This document shows positions 1 through 5,838 of a stretch of DNA of 11,166 nucleotides, one piece after another. The notes beneath the pieces were generated by a model. That model was not told the origin of the DNA. It saw only the letters and a list, made by a program, of their open reading frames with translations, and ran no database searches. Source of the stretch: Bacteroidota bacterium. GTDB lineage: Bacteria > Bacteroidota > Bacteroidia > Bacteroidales > Prolixibacteraceae. The position numbers and the translations under genes were made by a program. The stretch lies in contig JAUYTA010000660.1 in NCBI GenBank assembly GCA_030695265.1, positions 1-11,166 on the forward strand. Direction: 5' to 3'. Position 1 is the stretch's first letter. Every line of letters starts with the position of its first letter.

Positions 1-1200
1 GGGCGACGGTGTGTAATAAGATCCGATGTTGTTGGGATCGTGATCTTCCGCCGGTGCGTATGGTGAATATGTTGGTAAAGCCTGAGCTGCATTGGATACA
101 CTGGCAGTTGCCGGATCTGTGTCCCAACGACTCAAACTGGCATTTCCACCCATTTTAAAGTTATCCGTAATCGTATAGTCTCCGGCCCACCGTCCGTTGA
201 AACGCTGATATGCGTTGTAATTCACAATACCATCTTGCTTGAAATATCCGAGGGAAAGTATGCTGCTTGATTTTTCAGTCGATTGCGAAACGCTTACTCC
301 CTGGTTCGTTATTACTGCCGGGCGAAAAATGTGCGATTGCCAGTCGGTTCCACCACCCAATAAATCGGGTACCCATTCCGTAGCTGATGGGTTCATATTC
401 TTGATTTGTTCGTTGTAGAGCATCGTAAATTCGGAAGCGTTGGTAAGTTTTAGCCGATCGCGGTCGGTCAAAACCTGTACGCCTGCATAGCCATCGTAAC
501 TTACAGTCAGTTTTCCTTTGTCAGCCCGTTTGGTGGTAATAATGATTACCCCATTGGCACCCTGGACACCGAAAATAGCCAATGAAGAAGGGTCTTTCAG
601 TACTTCAATGGAAGAAATGTCGTTTGGATTTACAAAGTCGATGTTGTCAACAAACATACCGTCAACCACGAAAAGCGGGTTGGTACTCGCATTTACAGTT
701 GCTACCCCGCGCATACGAATGGTTGGGCTACCGCCTGCAGCACCGCTGTTTGTCATCACCAAACCCGGCACTTTTCCTTGCAATGCCTTAACAGGACTGT
801 AATCAGGCGAGGTTTTAAGGTTGTCTCCATCAATTGATACGATTGATCCGGTCAGGTCGCGTTTTCGGGCAACACCGTATCCAATTGCCACCACTTCATC
901 CAAATCAAATGTTTGTTCTTTTAACTGAACATTGATAGTTGTTTGGTTATTAACGGGTATTTCCTGGGTTTGGAATCCAATAAAACTAAACACCAAAATT
1001 GCCTTTGGCTCAGCCTGAAGGGAGTATTGCCCATCAATATCAGTAATGGTGCCCTGCATCGTGCCTTTTATCATGACACTTACCCCGGGAACCGTCTCAT
1101 TCTTTGCATCAGTTACAGTTCCTTTTATGGTTTGTATATTTTGCGCAAAAAGAAAGGTTACTGAAAAAAGGAGATTCAGTGTGACAAAAAGTTTTTTCAT
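1..1200 (-). CDS. SusC/RagA-family TonB-dependent outer-membrane transporter, partial (N-terminal 400 residues)
   Basis: Reading the minus strand from the ATG at 1200 gives an open frame of 400 codons that runs off the left edge without a stop. It begins MKKLFVTLNLLFSVTFLFAQ, a signal peptide with a likely cut near residue 19-20. Residues about 24-100 form a carboxypeptidase-regulatory-like beta-sandwich (IKGTVTDAKNETVPGVSV, then DGQYSL and FSFIGFQTQE). Next comes DEVVAIGYG, the SusC signature just before the plug, and KRDLTGSI. The plug (about 110-235) contains ALQGKVPGL, LFVVDGM, SIEVLKDPSS and ANGVIIITTK, all classic for the family. The remainder is the start of the beta-barrel. SusC proteins import oligosaccharides or peptides across the outer membrane, powered by TonB and capped by a SusD lipoprotein, which would lie beyond the left edge. 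The substrate cannot be predicted here. It is divergent from the membrane regulator that starts near 1521, which probably controls it. The family is certain; only the truncation limits the call. Confidence 0.95.
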   Translation of the reverse strand, partial: MKKLFVTLNLLFSVTFLFAQNIQTIKGTVTDAKNETVPGVSVMIKGTMQGTITDIDGQYSLQAEPKAILVFSFIGFQTQEIPVNNQTTINVQLKEQTFDLDEVVAIGYGVARKRDLTGSIVSIDGDNLKTSPDYSPVKALQGKVPGLVMTNSGAAGGSPTIRMRGVATVNASTNPLFVVDGMFVDNIDFVNPNDISSIEVLKDPSSLAIFGVQGANGVIIITTKRADKGKLTVSYDGYAGVQVLTDRDRLKLTNASEFTMLYNEQIKNMNPSATEWVPDLLGGGTDWQSHIFRPAVITNQGVSVSQSTEKSSSILSLGYFKQDGIVNYNAYQRFNGRWAGDYTITDNFKMGGNASLSRWDTDPATASVSNAAQALPTYSPYAPAEDHDPNNIGSYYTPSP

Positions 1201-1520
1201 AGTAATATTGTTTACGTGTTCAAATTTGCTTAGTAAAACTACACTGTACTAAAGCGAATAAATAAGAAAACAATACACCTCTGTTTCTTCACTGTTGAAA
1301 GATGTTGCGCAACATTACACAATTACTACGCCATAGGGTTTTACTTATAAGTTAAACTACTCTATTGATGGCTTTTATGTAATTGTAGTTTATTATTTAT
1401 CTTAAACGAAAAATTTATCTTTTGGGTTCAAAAATGATGTTCCTAAAAAGAAAAAACTATGTTCGGGGAACGATTTTTCTTTTTTTATTACTTTTAGTTC
1501 GTTTATATTCAAATCGACCG
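1201..1520. promoter_or_regulatory. Divergent control region between susC-like gene and regulator
   Basis: AT-rich, apparently non-coding stretch of about 320 bases between the leftward transporter start (1200) and the preferred rightward regulator start (1521). It must carry promoters in both directions. I see no perfect TAnnTTTG box at a sensible distance. Weak minus-strand candidates are CAAATTTG (reverse of 1221-1228) and TAGTTTTA (reverse of 1234-1241). A weak plus-strand candidate is TACTTTTA around 1490. The outstanding structure is the palindrome at 1302-1315, listed separately. The regulator frame is open back to 1422, so part of this region (1434-1520) would be coding if an earlier start is used. 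Confidence 0.55.
1293..1324. promoter_or_regulatory. Candidate operator: perfect 14-bp palindrome with outer half-sites
   Basis: Positions 1302-1315 read ATGTTGCGCAACAT, a perfect palindrome centred between 1308 and 1309. An extra TGTTG lies at 1293-1297, exactly 10 bp before the inner TGTTG (1303-1307). The mirrored outer position, 1320-1324, reads CAATT, a partial match to the expected CAACA. The arrangement resembles half-sites one helical turn apart, as expected for a dimeric helix-turn-helix regulator. The inner palindrome lies about 100 bp upstream of the transporter start. The natural candidate binder is the divergent regulator, but this is inference. Confidence 0.45.
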
Positions 1521-4343
1521 ATGAACAAGTCTCCTCAAAAAAACTGCCTGATGGCATTTATTTTTATTTTTTATCTGACCTTTGGTTTTCATGCCTGGGC
1601 TTCAGATGGGATTAATATAAAAAATTACACCAAGCAGGAATACCAGGCAGCCAGCCAAAACTGGTCGGTTGTTCAGGATATTAATGGTTACCTTTATTTT
1701 GCCAACAACATTGGGCTGCTCGAATTCGACGGGATTACCTGGACGCTTTACCCTGCTCCTGAAGGGGCAATTATCAGAGCTGTTGCAATTGATAAAAAGA
1801 ACCGCATTTTTACTGCCGGTTACCGCGAATTGGGATACTGGGAACGTAACAATCTGGGTAGGCTCGAATATCATTCACTGAAAGATGAAGTGGAGGAGAA
1901 TTTTACGCCTAATGAGGAATTCTGGAATGTTATTGCATTGGGTGAACGCGTTTATTTTCAGTCATTCTCAAAGGTTTATATCTATGATTCTCGAAAATTT
2001 GAGGTAATTCAGCCGGAGGGATTTGTCAATTCAATATCGGATGGAGGCGACCGTATTCTTGTTAATGTTATGAACAAGGGCATTTACCAAATCACCGGAA
2101 CAAAACTTTCCCCTTACCTGGCAAATGATTTTTTAAGCCACGCAGAAATACGGTTTGTTTTATCGCTTAGTGAATCAAACATACTTATCGGCACAGCCAA
2201 TGAGGGACTTTTATTTTACGACGGGCAAAAAATTACACAATGGCAACCCGATCAAACAGATTATTTTCGAAAAAACATTGTCAACCGGGGCTGCTTAACG
2301 GTTGATGGCAAAATCATCATCGGTACAATTCTCGACGGAATTTCAGTTTTTGATCTGAATGGAAAACTTCTTCATCGCTTCAACAAGGAAAGTGGGCTGC
2401 AAAACAATACCGTGTTGGGTGTTATGACTGATATGAACCAAAACATTTGGGTTGCGCTGGACAAAGGGATCGACTTTATTTCGTTTTCACCTGATCCTTC
2501 GTTTTCCATTGTTGAACGAAAAGAACTTGGAGCTGTTTATACCGCAGCCATTTACCGTAATAAACTTTACCTGGGAACCAACCAGGGTTTGTATTTCAGG
2601 CCATTCTTATCATCTGATGAACCATTCCGGCTCGTTCCCGGAACACAAGGTCAGATTTGGGATTGTAAAGTGATTGACGACCGGTTGTTTGTTAATCACA
2701 ATACAGGAACTTTTGAAATTCAGGACGATCAGGTGAAGCAAATTTCTGCTGTTTCCGGTGGGTTCTCTATCACAGAAAATCCGCTGAAACCCAATTCGGT
2801 GGTACAAAGCACTTATTCAAACCTGATATTTTACAAGAAAGATAATTCGAATTGGGAAATAGACCGGGTAGTTTATCAGTTCAACGACCTGATCCGTTAT
2901 CTAGAAGTGGATCATTTAGGAAATTACTGGGCCAGCCATATGTACCGGGGCATTTTCAGGCTGAAATTTAACAACAGCGATTCTCTGGTTTACAACCGCT
3001 ACTATGGCAGTGACGTCTTCAGGAAAGACAACAATATTCATGTGTTTAAGCTCGAAAACCGGATTGTTTTTACTTCCGGCGAAAAACTCTTTACGTTTGA
3101 CGATTTGAAGGATACGATCGTTGAATATTCAACCATGAACGATAAACTGGGAAACTTTCAAAAGGCAACCCGGATCATTGCCGGACCCGAAAACCATTAC
3201 TGGCTGATTACCGATCAATCGTATGGATTGTTCAGCATCCAGAACTCAGAAGTTAGAAAAATCAAAGAATATCCTACCCGACTGTTTAATAATCAGGTCA
3301 TCACCGGATACGAAAACATTTTCGCGATTGATAAAAGTAAAGCAATTCTTTGCCTCGAAAATGGCTATGCATTTTTGAATACCGATACTACCAGCCCGGC
3401 TTCACATATTTCAGGGGAACGACCTGAACTGCGGCGGATAAGTATTAGTGGCACTAACGAACAAATTAGTGATTTGCCGCTAAACACCCGTGAAATTACC
3501 ATGCGCTACAACCGGAATAACCTGCAATTGCGGTTTTCATTTCCATACTTCGGCAGCGACGATATTAAATATCAATCGTTTATTGAAGGGCTCGACCAGC
3601 AATGGTCGGAACCACTTGAAAAACCGGTTTTCAGCTTTAAACGAATTCCGGAGGGTCGCTATAAATTAAAAGTGAAAGCTGTCAATTTATGGGGCGAATC
3701 CAGTCAGGAGTATTCCATCAATTTGGTTATTTTACCGCCGTGGTATCTTTCCCGATTGGCTTTTTTCTTCTATTTCCTGGTGGTAATTTTCGGCCTGATG
3801 TTTTTCAGAAGCCGCATTATTAGACGGACACAATTAAAGGAAAGCCGCGAGCGGGATGAGAAAGAGCGTGAACTTGAAAAACTCCGGAACGAAAAACTGA
3901 TGGCTGAACTGTCATTTAAAAGCAATGAACTGGCCAGTTCAACGATGGCAATCATCAAGAAAAACGAATTTCTGATGAATGTAAAAGATATGCTGAACAC
4001 CCAAAAGGAAGAGCTTGGATCGCGGTATCCTGATAAATATTACGACAGACTGGTCCAAAAAATCGATGACAATATGACCAGCCAAGATGATTGGAAAGTA
4101 TTCGATACCAACTTTGACCGGGCACACGAGCAGTTTATGACCACGTTGAAAGGTAATTACCGCGATCTGACTCCCGGTGATTTACGGTTGTGTGCCTTTC
4201 TCCGGATGAACCTTTCGTCGAAAGAGATTGCACCGCTTTTGGGAATCTCGGTACGTGGTGTCGAGAACCATCGTTACCGGCTTCGGAAAAAACTAAACCT
4301 TGATGCCGACGGGAATCTGACTGATTTTATAATCAGATTATAA
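1521..4343 (+). CDS. SusR-like one-component transmembrane regulator: Reg_prop beta-propeller, Y_Y_Y domain, TM helix, coiled coil, LuxR-type HTH
   Basis: Proposed 940-residue protein. From the ATG at 1521 it starts with a signal-peptide-like segment (MNKSPQKNCLMAFIFIF... ending HAWA-SDG). Residues about 40-640 carry two-component-regulator propeller repeats, e.g. INGYLYFANNIGLLEFDG, NQNIWVALDKGIDFI and GNYWASHMYRGIFRL. A Y_Y_Y domain follows (about 663-742: NNLQLRFSFPYF, YQSFIEGLDQQWSE, GRYKLKVKAVN). Then come one membrane helix (about 745-763), a charged coiled coil (about 770-830), and a C-terminal LuxR-type helix-turn-helix (LTPGDLRLCAFLRMNLSSKEIA, then GISVRGVENHRYRLRKKL). There is no histidine kinase or receiver domain, so signal and DNA binding are joined in one membrane protein, as in SusR of Bacteroides. 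The likely role is to sense a periplasmic glycan-derived ligand and activate the divergent susC-like gene. The frame is open upstream: ATG 1434 or 1437, or TTG 1422, would add a second hydrophobic stretch before the signal peptide, so 1521 is preferred. No Shine-Dalgarno site decides it. Confidence 0.87.
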   Translation: MNKSPQKNCLMAFIFIFYLTFGFHAWASDGINIKNYTKQEYQAASQNWSVVQDINGYLYFANNIGLLEFDGITWTLYPAPEGAIIRAVAIDKKNRIFTAGYRELGYWERNNLGRLEYHSLKDEVEENFTPNEEFWNVIALGERVYFQSFSKVYIYDSRKFEVIQPEGFVNSISDGGDRILVNVMNKGIYQITGTKLSPYLANDFLSHAEIRFVLSLSESNILIGTANEGLLFYDGQKITQWQPDQTDYFRKNIVNRGCLTVDGKIIIGTILDGISVFDLNGKLLHRFNKESGLQNNTVLGVMTDMNQNIWVALDKGIDFISFSPDPSFSIVERKELGAVYTAAIYRNKLYLGTNQGLYFRPFLSSDEPFRLVPGTQGQIWDCKVIDDRLFVNHNTGTFEIQDDQVKQISAVSGGFSITENPLKPNSVVQSTYSNLIFYKKDNSNWEIDRVVYQFNDLIRYLEVDHLGNYWASHMYRGIFRLKFNNSDSLVYNRYYGSDVFRKDNNIHVFKLENRIVFTSGEKLFTFDDLKDTIVEYSTMNDKLGNFQKATRIIAGPENHYWLITDQSYGLFSIQNSEVRKIKEYPTRLFNNQVITGYENIFAIDKSKAILCLENGYAFLNTDTTSPASHISGERPELRRISISGTNEQISDLPLNTREITMRYNRNNLQLRFSFPYFGSDDIKYQSFIEGLDQQWSEPLEKPVFSFKRIPEGRYKLKVKAVNLWGESSQEYSINLVILPPWYLSRLAFFFYFLVVIFGLMFFRSRIIRRTQLKESRERDEKERELEKLRNEKLMAELSFKSNELASSTMAIIKKNEFLMNVKDMLNTQKEELGSRYPDKYYDRLVQKIDDNMTSQDDWKVFDTNFDRAHEQFMTTLKGNYRDLTPGDLRLCAFLRMNLSSKEIAPLLGISVRGVENHRYRLRKKLNLDADGNLTDFIIRL

Positions 4344-4352
4344 TCGCATAAA

Positions 4353-4380
4353 AGCCCGTTCCTGAAATCAGAAACGGGCT
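4353..4380. terminator. Hairpin terminator shared by the convergent regulator and holin genes
   Basis: Stem AGCCCGTT (4353-4360) pairs with AACGGGCT (4373-4380). After one mismatch, CTG (4362-4364) pairs with CAG (4369-4371) around an AAAT loop. On the minus strand the stem is followed by TTTT (AAAA at 4349-4352 on the plus strand), a good intrinsic terminator for the holin gene that ends at 4393. In the plus direction the tail GTTGTATGCTTGTTA is a weaker T-rich run, but the position 10 bases after the regulator stop fits a bidirectional role. Confidence 0.8.
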
Positions 4381-4392
4381 GTTGTATGCTTG

Positions 4393-4881
4393 TTATTTAT
4401 GATCTCTCATGCCAGCTAAAGTTACTGATTTGGCCGCGCTTCCTGCCGATGATCCAAAGTAGTAACTGTAAACCTGTGTCAGTATGGCGCTTAAAACACC
4501 CAGTATGTAAAGTACGATATCCTTACTTTCCGACGTAATACTTTCCGGTTTAAAAATCAGGATATAAAAGAACAAGAGTGTAATCAGTGTAGTTCCCGCT
4601 GCAATTGCATGCTGTATGTTTTTGGCCATCCATGATGCTGTTTCGCTGGTTTGCACCTGCACTTCGCGCTGGCGGGCGCTGCTGATGTCGCCAAGCATCA
4701 TTTGCTGCTCTTCGTTCGAGAGCTTTTTCAAATCAAGCTGAAACTGCAACTCAGACTTCCGGATTTCGTTTTCAAGCTGCATTTTTTCTTCTTTGGTCGT
4801 AATAACATTGTCGAGCACTTTGCCTACCGAATCGACAAGCGTATTGGCTCCTCCTGAAAAAAGATCTTTGATGAAACTCAT
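4393..4881 (-). CDS. 3TM-type (GTA_holin_3TM-like) phage holin-family protein
   Basis: A 162-residue protein starting at the ATG at 4881. Residues 1-25 look amphipathic (SFIKDLFSGGANTLVDSVGKVLDNV). Residues 30-80 are a charged, probably coiled-coil helix. Two clear membrane helices follow, about 90-110 (IQHAIAAGTTLITLLFFYILIF) and about 121-143 (DIVLYILGVLSAILTQVYSYYFG), then a small-residue tail GSSAGSAAKS. This layout matches the 3TM holin family found in gene transfer agents and prophages. Holins form lesions in the inner membrane that let a cytoplasmic muramidase reach the peptidoglycan. The gene lies 171 bp downstream of the GH108 muramidase on the same strand, which is the best support for the call. 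Unusually for this phylum it has a strong GGAGG six bases before the ATG, supplied by a repeat element. Membrane topology is by eye. Confidence 0.8.
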   Translation of the reverse strand: MSFIKDLFSGGANTLVDSVGKVLDNVITTKEEKMQLENEIRKSELQFQLDLKKLSNEEQQMMLGDISSARQREVQVQTSETASWMAKNIQHAIAAGTTLITLLFFYILIFKPESITSESKDIVLYILGVLSAILTQVYSYYFGSSAGSAAKSVTLAGMRDHK

Positions 4882-4887
4882 ATGCGG

Positions 4888-4892
4888 CCTCC
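4888..4892 (-). promoter_or_regulatory. Shine-Dalgarno GGAGG of the holin gene, embedded in a repeat
   Basis: CCTCC at 4888-4892 reads GGAGG on the minus strand, followed by the six bases CCGCAT and then the ATG at 4881. The other genes in the window show no such site. The motif is the end of a G-rich repeat element, so it may be a translation signal acquired with the repeat, or merely fortuitous. Confidence 0.5.
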
Positions 4893-4916
4893 CCCCAGCC
4901 CCTCCATAGGAGGGGT
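4888..4916. repeat. REP/MITE-like GC-rich palindromic element (holin side)
   Basis: A C-run (4891-4896) is followed by AGCCCCTCC and a hairpin in which CCCCTCC (4899-4905) pairs with GGAGGGG (4909-4915) around an ATA loop. The base composition is sharply different from the AT-rich surroundings. The AGCCCCTCC at 4897-4905 recurs inverted as GGAGGGGCT at 5043-5051, so the two elements face each other across the gap between the lysis genes. Short G/C-block palindromes of this style are dispersed in many Bacteroidota genomes; dispersal in this genome cannot be seen from one window. Confidence 0.6.
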
Positions 4917-5017
4917 GATAAAAATGCTCTTGTCAGCGCATTCAGTTAATATTTGTTTTTGTGCTTTCATACATGAATGTTTTTGTAAGTATTTAATCTT
5001 ATTTCTTGCAATTTTTA

Positions 5018-5051
5018 AGTCCTCCCTTTCGGGGAGGATTTAGGAGGGGCT
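5018..5051. repeat. REP/MITE-like GC-rich palindromic element (muramidase side)
   Basis: TCCTCCC (5020-5026) pairs with GGGAGGA (5032-5038) around a TTTCG loop, followed by TTTAGGAGGGGCT. The element begins directly after the muramidase stop codon (minus strand, 5053-5055). The 9-bp GGAGGGGCT at 5043-5051 is the exact inverse of AGCCCCTCC at 4897-4905. The hairpin could stop or stabilise the muramidase transcript, but no T-run follows it on the minus strand (CTTAAAAATTG), so it is not a standard intrinsic terminator. Confidence 0.6.
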
Positions 5052-5052
5052 T

Positions 5053-5589
5053 TCAGGCGTTTTCGCCAAGGGCGCGAAGCACCCAGCCATAGAAGTATTT
5101 ACGGCTGGTAGGTCTCTTTTTTACGATGCTGACATAGCGTGCAATTTTGGCAACTGTAAATGCGGCCAAAAAATGTTCGGAATTAAAAGCATTGAGTTCT
5201 GCGATGGATTTAGGTCCAATTACCCCATCGGTTTTTGCCCCGATCACCAGTTGGGCCAAAGAGGCGCTGGTGCCCATTCCGGCATTAACGCCAAAGTCGA
5301 AAATAGAGTTTGCAACTGCCTGATCGGTAATTTGATCGCCTTTCATTTTATCCCAGAAAGTTACCCGGTAAAAATCGGTAATAGCTTCCTGAAGATCTGG
5401 GTCTTTGTCGAGATTGGCCGGAAAACTGGTCTGACGTTTTAGCATATCAACTGTCGTCCAGCCGTTCCATTTGCTGTGAATTTTGCGGGCAACACCTTTA
5501 TAGGTTTCGCCCCCCGGATCGTCCGGGTCGTTGACGTATCCGCCTTCATGGGCGATCATCAACTGGAATGCAATGGTAAAATCTGCCAT
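5053..5589 (-). CDS. Glycoside hydrolase family 108 N-acetylmuramidase (endolysin-like)
   Basis: A complete 178-residue enzyme starting at the ATG at 5589. The N-terminal Glyco_hydro_108 domain (about 5-90) contains HEGGYVNDPDDPGGETYKGV at residues 14-33, with the family's catalytic glutamate at E15. The C-terminal part (about 95-175: GVNAGMGTSASLAQ, DGVIGPKS, then RKYFYGWVLRAL) matches the PG_binding_3 domain normally fused to it. The family cleaves the MurNAc-GlcNAc bond of peptidoglycan. Length is normal for a two-domain phage endolysin. There is no signal peptide or lipobox, so it should stay in the cytoplasm until a holin opens the inner membrane. The next gene downstream on the same strand is a holin-family protein. 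No other phage gene is nearby, so this is either a prophage remnant or a domesticated lysis pair. No TAnnTTTG box was found upstream. Confidence 0.9.
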   Translation of the reverse strand: MADFTIAFQLMIAHEGGYVNDPDDPGGETYKGVARKIHSKWNGWTTVDMLKRQTSFPANLDKDPDLQEAITDFYRVTFWDKMKGDQITDQAVANSIFDFGVNAGMGTSASLAQLVIGAKTDGVIGPKSIAELNAFNSEHFLAAFTVAKIARYVSIVKKRPTSRKYFYGWVLRALGENA

Positions 5590-5750
5590 AAATGAAGAAT
5601 TAAGGTAAATGATATATAGAGAGTATTTTGTCTTTATTTATCTGTTCCCTAATTTACAACGTTTTCTTTATTTATTTTGCCTATCTCCTGAAATTATTTT
5701 ATGACTCACGGGTGACTTCAAATCTCCCCGGGAATATGATTCCGGAAAAT
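5590..5750. other. AT-rich gap upstream of the muramidase
   Basis: Non-coding stretch between the muramidase start and the terminator of the neighbouring peptidase gene. It should carry the muramidase promoter on the minus strand, but no convincing box was found. A small hairpin, GGAAT (5731-5735) pairing with ATTCC (5739-5743), is the only structure noticed. Confidence 0.4.
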
Positions 5751-5752
5751 AA

Positions 5753-5788
5753 AAAAGACCCGCTCCGCATTTGCGAAACGAGTCTTTT
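5753..5788. terminator. Intrinsic terminator after the downstream M3 peptidase
   Basis: Imperfect hairpin: AAAAGAC (5753-5759) pairs with GTCTTTT (5782-5788), with inner CG/CG and CGC/GCG pairs (5766-5768 with 5773-5775) around an ATTT loop. On the minus strand the stem runs into TTTTTT, which suits termination of the peptidase transcript that ends at 5839. Confidence 0.7.
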
Positions 5789-5796
5789 ATCTATTG

Positions 5797-5831
5797 TCTA
5801 AAATCTAAAATCTAAAATCTAAAATCTAATA
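5797..5831. repeat. Five-copy 7-bp tandem repeat (TCTAAAA)
   Basis: TCTAAAA is repeated perfectly four times from 5797 to 5824, with a fifth copy, TCTAATA, at 5825-5831. It sits between the stop codon of the downstream M3 peptidase (5839-5841) and the terminator. Such a short tandem array can change length by replication slippage. In this position it would alter only the 3' untranslated region. Confidence 0.85.
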
Positions 5832-5838
5832 TCTTTTT

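Noticed and set aside
518..1252. Plus-strand frames of 68-94 codons opposite the susC-like gene
   Set aside because: They are antisense to a clear SusC plug and carboxypeptidase-like domain on the minus strand.
4651..4857. 68-codon plus-strand frame opposite the holin gene
   Set aside because: Antisense to the charged helix of the holin; its leucine/phenylalanine-rich content is the mirror of K/E-rich codons.
4393..5589. Active prophage or gene transfer agent
   Set aside because: Only the two lysis-type genes are present; no structural, packaging, replication or integration gene and no attachment-site repeat is visible in the window.
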